Source: Bigelowiella natans CCMP2755 (taxonomy: Eukaryota > Cercozoa > Chlorarachniophyceae). Taken from it: a stretch of 64,000 nucleotides of DNA. This document shows positions 1-14,981 of this stretch, piece by piece (the first letter of the stretch is position 1; every line of letters starts with the position of its first letter). The notes beneath the pieces were generated by a model that was not told where the DNA came from, ran no database searches, and worked only from the letters and a program-made list of their open reading frames with translations. Made by a program: the position numbers and the translations under genes. Location of the stretch: NCBI GenBank assembly GCA_000320545.1, contig ADNK01001088.1, positions 124,001 to 188,000 of the forward strand, read 5' to 3'.

Positions 1-472
1 TTTACAGCACATCATCATCATCACCATCACCATCACCATCATTCATCATCATTCATCATAATAATCATGCGGGAATCAGACGGTGAGGCGAGATTTATCG
101 ACATTGTAGAGTTGCTGTTCTGTTGCCATTATGCGCTTCGTGATGTCCTTCACAAATTCTCGTCCGTCGAGGTTGAAGCACTCAACCCGATGTGAGACCT
201 TAGAAGATGCGGTCAACTCAGAATATACAACAAAGACCGAACACCACAATCACACTTCTGTATTATTTCTCCATCACATCGACGGAGGGACGATGGCTGA
301 GAATACGCGCGCGTTTCCGCGTGCACACCCACTCTCTGCTACTTTAACCACCCTTCTAGGCAGTGATCACCTTGTTAAGGCGGACGTTTTCCTTTAGCCA
401 CTTAAAAGACTCAGGGTTGAGGTCGTTGGCATAGACTTTGACACCCTTCATTCCAGCAGGAACTGGGAATAA

Positions 473-504
<32 letters not shown>

Positions 505-2134
505 CATCGTACCATCTAATCCTGCTGTGCCCTACGGCTGCGACTATAGGTAGTTCTTTGGTGCCCCCCTCCTTGGGCAGCAGCAAACGATTAAATCTAC
601 CTGCAAAAGGGCCGATCCCGCAGAACATATCGCATACGATGTCATCCCGCTGATAACAATATACACATCGTAGAGTGAGGACGAATAAGTCTGGCGAAGG
701 AGAGGAGGGCTTCACAATCATACCGCAAAATCTATATATTTGAAAAAAAAATGCAACGCTAGTAATAAATCATACGTGGAGCATCCTCACTATCCGCGCG
801 TGTTCTGTTTGTAAGCGTGAGTTCCAATACACCTAACGAACGTACCACCAGCAGTAACAAATAGCAACTGTAGCTAAGGTTACGCCAAGAATATCTTTAG
901 GGGCCCTCGTAGGACGTTGTATTGCCATCAATCGATAACACTATCGTCGTGGATATTTTGCTGAAAGCCCTGCGCCGACCTTTCCGTAGTCTAGTCTGAA
1001 TCTGCATCCATGTTCCTTTACCTCCGTCTCCAAGTCTTTTTTACCTACCCACAAAGGTAAATGAAAGCGGCCGCCGGTGGGGGAACTGAGCTTCATTTCT
1101 GTTGCGAATGCTATATTATACCTGCAATAACCTCCATGGGAAATACCCGAAACCTGTCTGTTATCTTGCCCGTTTTTACGACCACTGTTTTTACCTTTAA
1201 TGTCAATACATCGCAAAGGGGATCAGGTGGGGAGAGTGAATGTGAGGAGATCATTGTCAGAGTTACTGCTTACATTAGGGAGCTTTTTCAATATGGCTTC
1301 GCCAATTTGTACCCTGGTGTTCATTGCGAAGGACAAACACGCTGTTATCATCATCATCATACAACCAGCAATTGAGTGTGCAATCAAGTGCAATTAGCAA
1401 CTGATAATGCCGAGTACTTGAAGGGCATCTGTTGATCCAAGAGGTTTAGGTGTACGATGTGACCCACAGACTCAAACGACGTGATAATTGGTGTCCCTTT
1501 TGGAAGGATGCGTTTGAGGGTCTGGTACGCAAATATAACGTGATAAGAACTAGATATTCTCAGAAAATCAATTTTAACTTTCTTAAATGGATTCTAAATT
1601 TACGAAATCTGACTGAGAAATCCTACAGCACCCTCTAGTTCATATTGTTGGAACTTACCTCCGCGAGTGACATGTGTTTCTCCTTGTCGAGTAGAAGAGT
1701 GTGAAATACAGGAATCGCGCCGTTTGACAGACAAAAATCCCCTAGTTATGAGGTGCATGGCAGGTTACAAAATTCTGATCGTGAAGGTTTAGATATCACA
1801 TAAGGGAATAGTGAATAACTTGTTGCTGAATCCATTTCATTCAGGTCCAAGGCAGTGATTTTTGAATCGAGCAGGATAATTTTCTCAGACGCGGACTTAT
1901 TTTGCCGCGTTGCCGCTGCTGCCACGATATGAGATCCGGAGGGCTCTTTGTTGTCGTCCTTTGCAATCTCGGAAGAATTGCTCGGAGCATCTACTACTGG
2001 CTAGAGGATAATTCATAAACTTAGATGATTTGCGATGGTGTTGGCTACTGAATGGGACTTGCCATCAACTTCAAATTAGTTACTACAACTACTACCTTGA
2101 TTCGCTTGATGTGAAGTATAAACCTACGAACATC
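1..2134 (-). CDS. TRM5: tRNA (guanine37-N1)-methyltransferase Trm5 (3' end missing)
   Basis: Trm5 methylates N1 of G37 next to the tRNA anticodon using S-adenosylmethionine. Minus-strand exons that join in phase are 1418..1549 ([12 protein letters not shown]), 1274..1313 ([11 protein letters not shown]), 1122..1194 ([10 protein letters not shown] ending EVIAG), 980..1044 ([10 protein letters not shown]), 776..832 ([11 protein letters not shown]), 601..649 ([13 protein letters not shown] site), 371..462 ([18 protein letters not shown]) and one from 198 downward (CFNLDGREF). Each is a signature block of the archaeal/eukaryotic Trm5 family in the right order. The conserved MNLP block and C-terminus lie beyond the left edge. 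Upstream exons at about 1659..1740 and 1752..2000 read openly and probably encode the variable N-terminus; a start near 2134 is possible but unproven. The introns at 463..600 and below 80 contain (GTT)n and (ATG)n microsatellites. Identity is near certain; the 5' end is uncertain. Confidence 0.88.
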
Positions 2135-2253
2135 GAGGAAATCATACTCAATTTTAAGGAGTAATTGAACTTATCCTGGCACATACTTTTCACTCCGCAG
2201 TTTGCCCATCAAGAGCCCACATTTTCGTGCGGGTACGCGGAGGCCGACAAGTC

Positions 2254-2711
2254 TCATTTTTTCCTCCAGAACCACGCTGTGTTAAAACATTTAGGACCAA
2301 TAGTATCAGTAAAGAATGAATGCCCTCCCACACCATTATACCGACAGTTGCAACGAAGAGGAAATTCGAAGAAGGTTGATTTGACTGACTCTTGGGGCTT
2401 CTTCTCCCTGGAGGAGGTGCTCATCTCACACAGAGGAGATCCAACTGCCAGTGGTCGCACGTTGTTAGGAGCGAGCAACGAGCAGTCGTCATACTTATGA
2501 GACAACACCAGCATCAAGTCGCACAGTCCAAATACCCTTTGTTCTTGCTTAATCTGTTGCATTGTCGCAATGTCCAAAATACATCCAGAAAGAGAGGGTA
2601 GTGGGTGAATCTGTTTCAGCGACAAAAGCACTTGGAAGGGTAACGAAACGCCAAGTACCCTACTCTGGCTGGAAATTTTTGATTTTCTAGATATTTTCTG
2701 ATGTCGCAGAC
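2254..2711 (-). CDS. possible short minus-strand gene or Trm5 5' exons, unidentified
   Basis: On the minus strand an ATG near 2711 opens a reading MVCDIRKYLENQKFPA, followed by a GTAGGG donor. A phase-compatible exon (about 2568..2616) contains YPLFLDVFWTLRQCNRLSKN, and then comes a longer open stretch to about 2254 with SREKKPQESVKSTFFEFPL. Nothing in it is recognised. It lies between the Trm5 5' exons and the divergent TLC gene, so it could be a separate small gene or additional 5' exons of Trm5. A competing plus-strand open frame (2165..2500) overlaps it and looks less protein-like. The splice pattern and even the coding nature are uncertain. Confidence 0.25.
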
Positions 2712-2833
2712 CATGAACCAAGTAAGTCTTCACATTTCCTTCGGATTGCTGGCCGGATCGAAAGGCCGTTGGATCGCTTCAGCCACACCGTGGAGTAAAA
2801 TTATCTCTTCAGTCTTTCGTCCAACTAGCGACC

Positions 2834-3604
2834 ATGAAGCCTGCAGTGAATTTCAATGTGGAAATTGAGAAGACTGTAGTGGGCGCTTTCCCCTGGTTCG
2901 TCCTTTCTCAACTGCTGTTTTGGACCTTCCGTGCGTACTCTGGACTTGTTTCACCTACCTACAAAAAGCTAAATGGGGCTATGAAATCTTACTGGGCAGC
3001 CTCAATTGTGAGTACTCTCCATGGGTTCGCCATAACATATTGGGCTTTTTGTGCGATTTGTGAAGGAAATCTGTGGACATCGGAGGATTTTTTTGCACAT
3101 ACTCCCGCGACCACAGCATGCTGTCATGTTCTACTCGGATACATCTTCTCGGATCTCTTATTAGCGTTATACTATGGAGCGCAATGGCCAGGAAACGTTG
3201 CTAATGTGATTCATCATACGATAACTGTGTATTCTTTCGGAGACATGTGCACCAATAAATTTGCCCATGGTATGGCCGTGATGGTCATGCTGCTTGAGGC
3301 AACTACTCCATTCATCAATTTTCGATGGTTTCTCTCAGAATTGGGTATGAAGGACAGCCATCCAAAGCTTTATTTGGTAAATGGATTAATAATGACCATT
3401 GGATGGTTCATCCTGCGGATCTGTTTTTGTGCTTGGATAGGACTTCGCATCTTGATGATGCGTGATCAGGTTAAGGAACTAGGCCACCTCCAGCTTGGAA
3501 CGTGCATAGTTACCTATGGAGTTGGTTATGGATTGCAAGTTTTTTGGTTCAATAAAATCATGAGAGGAGCCATGAAGATTCTTCGGAAGCCAAAGCAGCA
3601 ATGA
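2834..3604 (+). CDS. TLC-domain membrane protein, TLCD4/TMEM56-like
   Basis: This single-exon gene encodes 256 residues with about six hydrophobic segments, the organisation of TLC (TRAM-LAG1-CLN8) proteins. Family-typical blocks are visible: an early VSTLHGFAITYW segment, GYIFSDLLLALYY, the IHHTITVYSF histidine pair near residue 130, then LLEATTPFINFRWFL and a later helix ending in a basic tail (RKPKQQ). These match the TLCD4 (TMEM56) branch better than ceramide synthases, because the longer LAG1 catalytic motif is absent. The location is probably ER or another endomembrane; TLCD-type proteins are linked to lipid composition, but no reaction can be read from the sequence. It is the only long intronless gene here. 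The ATG at 2834 is preceded by in-frame stops. Its 3' end faces the AIG1-like gene. Confidence 0.93.
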   Translation: MKPAVNFNVEIEKTVVGAFPWFVLSQLLFWTFRAYSGLVSPTYKKLNGAMKSYWAASIVSTLHGFAITYWAFCAICEGNLWTSEDFFAHTPATTACCHVLLGYIFSDLLLALYYGAQWPGNVANVIHHTITVYSFGDMCTNKFAHGMAVMVMLLEATTPFINFRWFLSELGMKDSHPKLYLVNGLIMTIGWFILRICFCAWIGLRILMMRDQVKELGHLQLGTCIVTYGVGYGLQVFWFNKIMRGAMKILRKPKQQ

Positions 3605-4189
3605 AGATTGGGTCGCTTCCAGCCAAATTAATCGAAAGTCAGCTCATTTCGAGGTTATGATGCAAACCGCTATCAAGAGCTGCGATGTGTCACAGGAAGT
3701 ACACAGAGACAACCCTTAGAACCTTGGTCTCAGCAAGGTGTCAGCGCAAAACGGTGCCAATAAATTCAAATAATTTCCTATGTGTGAGAACACCATTGAA
3801 CAAGATTTCTACTGCTGTACTCGCTGATCGAATGATGCCATCCAATTCATTACACATGCCACACATGTCGCATCACGGCTACTTCGAACATCTTCCCACT
3901 GCTGAAGTGATACATGCACGTGTGTGTGTCACCCAGCAATTCTTAGCGCGCACACGTTTATGTCATGGAATAACAATGACACAGCGCTGGTATGCAAATC
4001 TAGAAATATGTTGCGACCATGTAGGCAATGTAGGCGTATCTAGGTATGTGCATGACAGGTCTTCGCTTGATTACGTGCGTGTGTACATGTGCACACATAT
4101 AGCTCAGTGCAGCTACATCGCAGCTTGTATGACAATATGCTAAGTATATTGTGTCTATTGCATGTTACACACTGACGCAATGCGCTGCA
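3605..4189. other. convergent spacer 1 (CATG-rich)
   Basis: This is the gap between the 3' ends of the TLC gene (+) and the AIG1-like gene (-). It is dense in CATG, TGCA and CACAC words with no long microsatellite. A 152-codon open frame (3685..4143) crosses it, but its composition (repeated CTH/CVTQ-like text from GTGTGCATG words) gives no reason to call it a gene. Confidence 0.7.
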
Positions 4190-5090
4190 CTATTGCAGCT
4201 GCTGGTAGCAGAATTTATCAAGAAATCCCAAGGCAGTGAACAGACCGACAAGGCCCAGTAGGGCTGCTTCTCTTGCTGCGGAACCTGCATCTCTCTCAAT
4301 CTCCTCTATAAAGGGATAAGGCCAAGAACCAGTCGCTACCCAGTTGAGGTGGATAAAAACTAGATAAAGAGTCAAGTATACCGCTACAATAAAGATGCTA
4401 AGATACGTGGGTACTGTCTCTGTAGGTAAATGAAGGTAGGTAAAGAGAATCATAAAGGGGGCGCCTAAACCGTGTTCGAGATGTTGATTGAGGAAAATCC
4501 ATGGATAACCGTTCATCTTCAATTTGCCCCTTCGCAGTTGTTGTTCGGGATTGAAGTGGTCCAAGGCTACGATTTTTTGGATAATTATTAGTCCAAATAA
4601 CACATGGTTGGCACATAAAATGTGTATCTCTCTGGGCGAATATTCATGTGAATACAAATTACCATAGTATGCAACTGTGAGAAATATCGCCAAAGCGAAT
4701 GCCAACGGGAACATTGTTACAAGAAAAATTTCCAAGTTCGGGAGAGACACAAAACCAGCGATAACCTGATTGATGAATGCTGCTGAATCTGCCAAATATG
4801 TTTATTCTTTTTTAGCCATCTCACCGTTAGGGAGTAGTAACACAGGAGCATCCAGTTTGTTTGAAAAGTCAACCACATGCACCTTCCGATAAATTTTGCC
4901 GGTTCAGGCCTGAGGATGGTTGCTGGTGCCCCTACGAAAATTGTAACCTTTACCACGAAGGTAGGGAACAAGCAGTTTCAAACGAACCACATCTCTGACA
5001 TGATTTCGTACCCAGGAAAAAAGTACTGTAGAGGGCTACACACTGAGCAAGGGTGCAGGCTGTTGCTACGGGCATAGGTGCGATGGCCAT
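4190..5090 (-). CDS. AIG1/FAR-17a-like membrane hydrolase
   Basis: Members of this family (human AIG1, ADTRP) are multi-pass membrane threonine hydrolases that cleave fatty-acid esters of hydroxy fatty acids. The last exon, 4190..4765, encodes IAGFVSLPNLEIFLVTMFPL, NQHLEHGLGAPFMI and WPYPFIEEI, the AIG1 pattern with the conserved histidine in the NQHLEHG segment. The preceding exon ends at 4825 and contains MWLTFQTNWMLL, whose threonine corresponds to the family's nucleophile position. The first exon probably starts at the ATG at 5090 (MAIAPMPVATACTL) with a donor near 5030. The middle join (4826..4990) is not fully resolved, and the intron 4766..4824 is only 59 nt. Catalytic residues are assigned by alignment from memory of the family, so this is inference. 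The gene is tail-to-tail with the TLC gene. Confidence 0.82.
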
Positions 5091-5657
5091 CTTCCTTTCT
5101 TGCCCCAAAAAGTAGGAGAATTCTCGGGAATTGGTGCTCCACGAACAGCGTTGCGGAGATTCCTCAAAACCCCTATTTCCGGAACAACAATGCTTGTCCT
5201 TTCACATCTGCGTCTTGGGGTTCTTTTCAAAATTATAAAAACCGATTCAATTTAATGTCGCAGCATATGGATGGCATGGATTTCACAAATACTTCAAGTT
5301 ATCGAGCATCCGTTCAAAAATCAAAATTCGGAAAAAATAGGCATCAAACAGAGAAGGTCCATGGCCGCCACCTAATGAAGCTCCTTAGTATATCCCTTCT
5401 GAACAGCTAGGGTATTTAATGCCTCCCCACGAAGTGGTTTATATCGACGAACAGGTTATTGCGTGCGTAGCTGACCTTTCGGCTCTTGACCTGACATTTT
5501 AAACTTAAAAATGCCATAGGCACCACTCCTCTACCAGAGTGGATGTGAGATTCAAGTGAAAGAAAGGGAAAATGGGTTCAATCAGAATCTTTTACCGAAG
5601 ACGAGCGATGGAATAGAAATTGCAGTGAGCTCCTCTTCCTTTCTTCTTCGTGGTGGG
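5091..5657. promoter_or_regulatory. divergent intergenic region between AIG1-like and four-TM genes
   Basis: This is a head-to-head gap of about 570 bp that presumably holds both promoters and 5' UTRs. No clear TATA box or repeated element was seen. Short open frames on the plus strand (5078..5410, 5556 onward) have no recognisable content; the second leads into the downstream gene. Confidence 0.4.
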
Positions 5658-6669
5658 ATGCAGCCGCAGCAGCAGCCGCAGCAGCAGCTCATCGACAGTG
5701 ATCACAAGCCGATTATACAAACGGTTTTCTGGACTCTCTCACTATATTACATTGTCTCTCCAGTTTATATGTTCTTAATTGCTCTCGAAGTCAGTAAGCA
5801 ACGAATCATTATTGCATTGTTTTTTCAAAAGAAATGAGATCGTGAGAATGTGCACAAAATTAGCATATTTTTACACTTTGATTGTGCTGATCTAATTCTT
5901 GGCTCGATCAGCTTGCCATGAACTGCACCGAAAATCTCGACACACTCTGGGTCACAGCTGGCGTTTCAAGTCTTGGATTCGTCAGTGACATCTGAAGAGG
6001 ATATAGATTTATGATGCCTCTTCCAGAATGATAGCAATTTGTCCCGAAAATCTTGTAATTGATGATGGCATTCGTGGCGACAATGTTGGTGTTGTGGTGA
6101 TGATTACATTCCATTGACTTTTGCTACTTAACAGGGAATTGGGGGTGCCTTCTTCACTTTTGGCATTAAATTTCCAAGCAGAGAGGAAGGATTGGAGCTA
6201 TGCATCTACATTTTTCTTATGTAATCGTAATGGACATTCACGGATATCTGCGCAATCACTATACCACAACACACCTACAAAGATGAAATTCTGCTATCAG
6301 ATTTGTGGAATATTTTTCAGCATATTGTGGATTATAGCGGCACTTGCGCTGGGGGTATGTTTTGGAATAGTCTCAATATACCATCTCGCTGAGTATAACT
6401 GCCAGGTAGATCAATCACGAGCTATGTAATATAGTATGTTTCGATATCAATCTTTCAATGCGTGATCTGGTCGTTATCTTCATCAGAATTCGAAAGTTTG
6501 GCTACAACAATCGCGCATGTTTGGACTTATTAACTTTCTCTTGTTGCTGGTGGTCTTGCTCTTTGTCATCTGTGGAGCTCACAATATCGTAGAGAAGGAA
6601 TCAATACCCCCTCCTCGAGAAATTAAAAACCAAGGGAGAAATAGTGACCAACAGAGAAGGGAAACGTAA
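5658..6669 (+). CDS. small four-transmembrane protein, family unknown
   Basis: Exon 1 (5658..5789) starts with a Q-rich tail and contains the hydrophobic run TVFWTLSLYYIVSPVYMFL. Exon 2 (5912..5980) encodes MNCTENLDTLWVTAGVSSLG. Exon 3 (6135..about 6220) encodes GIGGAFFTFGIKF. A further exon carries ICGIFFSILWIIAALALG and ends at the GTAGAT donor near 6406. The last exon (6490..6669) contains GLINFLLLLVVLLFVICG and a charged tail ending in RRET. The pattern is a four-helix membrane protein with loops, reminiscent of tetraspan proteins but without a tetraspanin CCG motif. Donors GTCAGT are used twice. The join between exons 3 and 4 is not phase-consistent as I read it, so one boundary is wrong. 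The function is unknown. Confidence 0.65.
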
Positions 6670-7372
6670 AGATATCTAAATCAAATGGAAATCAATAGGG
6701 CACATTAGCAATCCAAGACGTGAACTGGAAATCATAGAGTTTTGCAAAATTCTCTGCATGCGTACTATGATACCATCGCATGCCCACCCCTATAGCAATG
6801 CGTTTTAGTCATCATCGATATACATGCAGCATTAATCGTGGTGCACGCATCTTTCGTGTGCGTGCAGTGATACGATGTCCGGTTCGCGGCAAGCGAAGAA
6901 GCTATCATGACATGAAATAAGGTTGGAGGCTCGTCAGAACAAGCACGCGAGAGAAACATGTTACCCGTGACGCATGGCAGGTTATCGTGACATTGGCGTT
7001 GAATCATATGATGCTCATGAGTGCTTAAGCATCTCGCGTTTCGCGGGGCAGATGGACGCTCTAGGCCATGCACTACCCTGATCATGCTATATGTACGAGG
7101 GTCAATGTATGCTCCGTAAGATTAGAAATAAATGCATCTGTCCACCCGAAAGCGCTGGAACCAAAAGATAGATCACTGCGCACGCGTGGTTTTGATGCAG
7201 GCGCGTTACGGCGCGTGCGTGCGCTGCACCGTAAAAAAACATGCTGGCATAAACCACGCATGCGAAATATGACTGATTGTATCTCGGCCCGCCCACGTAT
7301 ATCACAAGTTGAATCTAGAAGTTCATTAACACGATGCTGAAGTTTAATGTAGATAATGCGCATGTGAGAGAC
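6670..7372. other. convergent spacer 2 (CATG-rich)
   Basis: This is the tail-to-tail gap between the four-TM gene (+) and the NOP2-like gene (-). It is rich in GCATGC, TGCATG and CGCG words and has no long microsatellite. It contains a segment around 6985..7006 (GACATTGGCGTTGAAT) that recurs with one mismatch at about 26838..26855 in spacer 5. Overlapping open frames on both strands look like by-products of the composition. Confidence 0.7.
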
Positions 7373-10966
<3,594 letters not shown>

Positions 10967-11793
10967 GCTCTGCCTCGCTCAATCCAGGGGCATCCCTATT
11001 GTCTGTGCCAGGATGCGAAAGCTACCAGCGAGAGGGCAGTGGCAACTTCGGAGAACGCTTGCATTTTCGGAATGCTCGAGAGAGAGGGAGGGGCAGCAAC
11101 CGTGTGAGGTGAACCAACGATATAGTAATATCCTGTTTATCTTAGATATTTGACGCACTAAAATATGTCTAAAATTATATCCTGAAGAACCTTTTTTTGC
11201 TGGAATTCTATCAGCGGAATATCCCACATTGCAGCCGCATTTCACGTTTGCAATCAGTCAGACTCCAGCGGCCTGCTAGCGGAGATCGACGAGGCAGAGT
11301 TACCTCCTATATTTACCGAAAATGAGCACATGTTATTGTCGCAGAGATATTTCGGCAAGAGATTCCATAACGGGCCAAAGTTGCTTTGGAACACAATACG
11401 GCTGCGCGAACTCGCTGACGCAAGAGAATTTCAAACCCAGTAGTCCAAATAATACTTTTGGAAAGAAGCTTTTTCCATCATCTTTTGACAACATATTATT
11501 GTCGCTAATATTATATCGATCCTGTTATTAAGTCGTTAAGACGTTGATCAGCCTTAGTAGATCTTATAACAGAGAGCGGCCTGTGGTTCTGGTAGGGGAT
11601 AAACAACATAAGGGATTTACGTGTGTGCGCCCCTTTCTCGCCTGTCGAACGAAGACCTAGTCGATTTGTCAGTGAGATTAGATTAACTGCAGGGGGTACA
11701 GCCGCCTTGGAAGAGAGAAAAACAGCCTTCTAGCTCGAGCTTCTCGACGGTTCATCCTCATCATCTTCGATACCGCTGAGAAGAATAAGTGAG
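10967..11793. promoter_or_regulatory. divergent intergenic region between NOP2-like and CS-domain genes
   Basis: This is a head-to-head gap of about 830 bp. It should hold both promoters and 5' UTRs. No coding feature is supported in it; small open frames on both strands have no recognisable content. I see no repeat or obvious core promoter motif. Confidence 0.35.
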
Positions 11794-12900
11794 ATGCTTA
11801 TCGTCAAATTTGGGCTTCTCGTAGCATCTTTACTTGGCAGTAGCGTGAATGCTGAGGGAAATTCGAAGCACTCAATTCTCCCAGCGTTCAAGTGGGCCCA
11901 GAGCCCCGATGACGTCCACCTCTACATCAAGTTCGCGCACAAGGTTTGGTTGTGAACGGCTGCTTACATACTACGCATATATATCCATTTTTTTGCCACT
12001 CTGCTGTATAAAAATGAAAAACTTCTTGTGTAGATCCTAAAGCAATAATCATGAATTGTGGTGGTCAGATCGACGCCCCAGCGTACAACAACTTCGCGAA
12101 ATCGAACGTGAAAGTGGAGATCACCGAGGTTCAGCGAGGCATAAAATACACCTAATCATCTCATTTTGCATTGCTACAGACAAGAATTCTTATGGTTGTT
12201 GACAACAATGGGATGTGCTGCTTCTGAACAGAAATCTATCTCGATGGTGGCGTCGAACGACGAAAAGCAATTCGAGCTCGAGTTGGAGTTATTTAAGAAT
12301 ATTGACCCCGAGGCCTCAACGTATAGCGTGCATACTTTTGGAGTTTCCTTTGTGCTACGAAAAGTGGACAAGGTAATGAAAATCGAATATTTGCCATATA
12401 GATTACAAATAATAAAACACGCTGACAGTAACAGTATTGCTCTTCCCCCATCCCCCCCCCCACTGCTTCCAAGGTATGGAAACGGTTGCTCAAGGACCCA
12501 ACGTTGAAGCCGAGAAATATGCATTTATGGTATATTTTTGAATTAATAAAATATGGATAGTATAGATCCCCTTCAGAAATGGAATTATCTGCGTGTGACT
12601 TCATCAACCGTGTAGGTGGGAGCTGTACGATAAGTACCAAGACGAGATGGAGAAACTTCAGGTACATTCTATTTATTGTGCCTTTTCCTCTTACACAAAA
12701 GGACAATCAGCCAGGATCGGCCTCTGAAAATATCTATGCTTGCTCTGCATCAAATAAATGATATCTAATTCACAAGGCCGAAGCCGAGTCCGAATCGAAG
12801 GACAACAAGAAATGGTGGAAGAGGTTCGATCATAAATGCGAAGCGTGCCACACTATGGTAGTAGTCGTAGTTGTAGTAGTAGTAGTAGTTGTAGCAGCAC

Positions 12901-12939
<39 letters not shown>

Positions 12940-13956
12940 TAGTAGTAGTAGATGTAACGGCAAGAGTAGCAGCACCGGTAGTAATGCAAGGAATAGATTT
13001 ATACAGACACGCATTACTACAGCGACATTGCCACATCCTTGTGGATTCTGAATAGTAAATGCGAGAGAGTGCTGAGAACATCGGAAGGAATAGAAAATGA
13101 ACAGCTATGGCAATAGGAATAAAACTAAGCAGCTAATAGTGACCATCCGCAGGTCGAGGAAGCAGCCTTTAGCGATCAAGCAATACAGAGGCTGAAGAAA
13201 GCTCTTCACACTGAGGTGAGTAGTCATTTGTGAAAAGAGGCACTGTCTTCTTCCTTCCGCGCACGCAAACAAACAGTAGTGTCTAAACAGCTTCCACTAC
13301 CATTAGATGGACCGTGCGGCTGCAGAGGAGGCGCAGAAGGCAGCTGAAAAGGCCAAGAAAGCAGCTGAGGAAGCTAAAGCGAAGGAAGAAAATGAGACAG
13401 AAGGTCTAGTCTAGCTAATCATAAGAAAGTCGATGTCATTTCTATCGTCCTCTTATGTTTAAACTTTCTCAATCACTTAGAAGCTGGATCTGAAGAGAAC
13501 AGCGATGATGACGACGGCAAGGAGGAAGAAGACGATGAAAAGGCCAAAAAGAATAAGAAACTCAAACAGAGTAAGTTGTCCAAAATTCAAGTGATATTGT
13601 GGGCGAAAGAAATCCCCGCTGTTCACTTAATCTCTGCATTTCTCGAATACACTGTTTGTGTCGAAGCTGGTTGAATGATATATTTGAATTGAGGGTGTCT
13701 CACAAGCAGTCTTCTTCCCTATTCACAGCGGTGAAAGTGGCTGGATCTGTCGTGAAAAAGGTAAATGAGTTAACTTGAAAAGGGAGAAGTAGTAGTGTGT
13801 ATCTTCATTATCTCGATATTTGACGTGAGAAACGACCTTTCTCATAGATTCTTGCCGTCCTATTTAGCTATCAATTCCCTACTACATTTGATACAGAATC
13901 TTGCTGAACTGAAGAATAATATGAATAGGTTTGCGAACACTACAATAGCGACGTGA
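11794..13956 (+). CDS. CS-domain (p23/HSP20-like) protein with signal peptide
   Basis: CS domains are co-chaperone modules. Exon 1 (11794..11943) begins with a signal peptide (LIVKFGLLVASLLGSSVNA) and then WAQSPDDVHLYIKFAHK, the opening strand of a CS domain. Further exons in matched phase are 12069..12128 (NVKVEITE), 12232..12372 (EKQFELELELF, GVSFVLRKVDK), 12474..12529 (VWKRLLKDPTLKPRNMHL, the conserved W.RL..D...N.. block), 12616..12661, 12777..12857 (ends at a GTAGTA donor that begins a microsatellite), 13153..13215, 13307..13403 (alanine/lysine/glutamate helix), 13481..13570 (acidic), 13729..13760 and 13897 onward. The first in-frame stop after the last exon is 13954..13956. With a signal peptide it should act in the ER or beyond, unlike cytosolic p23. 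It may be the 5' half of a larger gene that includes the SDEL-ending exons downstream. Confidence 0.8.
12858..12953 (+). repeat. (GTA/GCA)n trinucleotide array starting at a splice donor
   Basis: About 95 bp of GTA- and GCA-type triplets. The first GTA is the proposed splice donor after the CS-domain exon ending at 12857. Open frames of poly-Val, poly-Ser and poly-Thr on both strands here are artefacts of the repeat. Confidence 0.85.
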
Positions 13957-14981
13957 TCTCAACGCCATTCAAGAAAGCTTGCAAGAAGGTCCATGTTGTT
14001 CATTGTTGTTTCTCCGTGCTATATTTCCTTGCAGGCCACAGATGCCATAGAATCGATGATTCAATCTCTGATTTCGTTCATCATCGTTGTGATTTGATTT
14101 GGCAGTTAAGAAAGAAAAGGGACATTAAAAAGCAAGTGGTCATCACAATGGGTGGGATAGATAATACATGATGATGCACATTTTCCGTTGACAGACAGCG
14201 ATGCTGCTGCTTTCGAATTGATGATAGGAATTGAAACACCTGCAACAACAAAACAATAACGCTAGCACTAGCCAGTTGGAAGTGCATAGAATAGAGAGTG
14301 CCTTCAAAATGATTTCATACCAAAGCTAGCCTGCAGCTTTAGGACACCATTCTCTCTTGGTGTTTGAATATACAAACAACTGAGAGGCTGCTGCTTCTGC
14401 CATGCTATAACCATTACCTACGATTTGTTACATTGTGTGTTGTTGTTGTTGTTGTTGTTGTTGTTGTGTTGTCCACTCTTGCTGTTGGCAACGTACGTCT
14501 GTCAGGGGTTGTATTGGAAATGATTCGGAAGGACGAAGAAATGAACCCGTCAGCTCTCAAACCCGGATTTATCGCCAACCACACGGAAAGGTAGTAAGTA
14601 GTAGTAGTAGTAGTAGTAGTAGTAGCTGTTGTTGTTGCTGCTATTGCTGTTGTGTATGCAGCCAGCGGCACCACGTAGTAGCTCAATTCGTCTTGCACCG
14701 TGGCAAGGAACGATTGCTTATGTTAATATTGTTGTTGTTGTTGCTGCTGCTGCTGCGAACTTGAAAGAAATAATGAGGTGATGAGCTTGCAGTAGTAGCG
14801 CTCCAAGGAAGTATTTTTTAAGTCCACGTTCTCCATGGAGAGACCAGCAGCCATAAGAGAGACGACTCATATTAAAACGGATTGCTAAATAGCGCCCTGA
14901 GAAACTCACTACCATTGACTGAATCAAATGTGACCGAATCTCATTGACTCGATTTGCATTGGTTTCGGTTTGAATTATCAG

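Noticed and set aside
3685-4143. 152-codon plus-strand open frame in spacer 1
   Set aside because: It lies wholly in the CATG/CACA-rich convergent spacer, has no recognisable domain and its residues mirror the repeated words.
12765-13081. Open frames of poly-Val, poly-Ser, poly-Thr and poly-Tyr
   Set aside because: All are translations of one intronic trinucleotide array.
14364-14764. Poly-valine or poly-leucine 'signal peptide' frames
   Set aside because: They come from (GTT)n and (TTG)n arrays, lack a suitable ATG and are followed by good intron acceptors.
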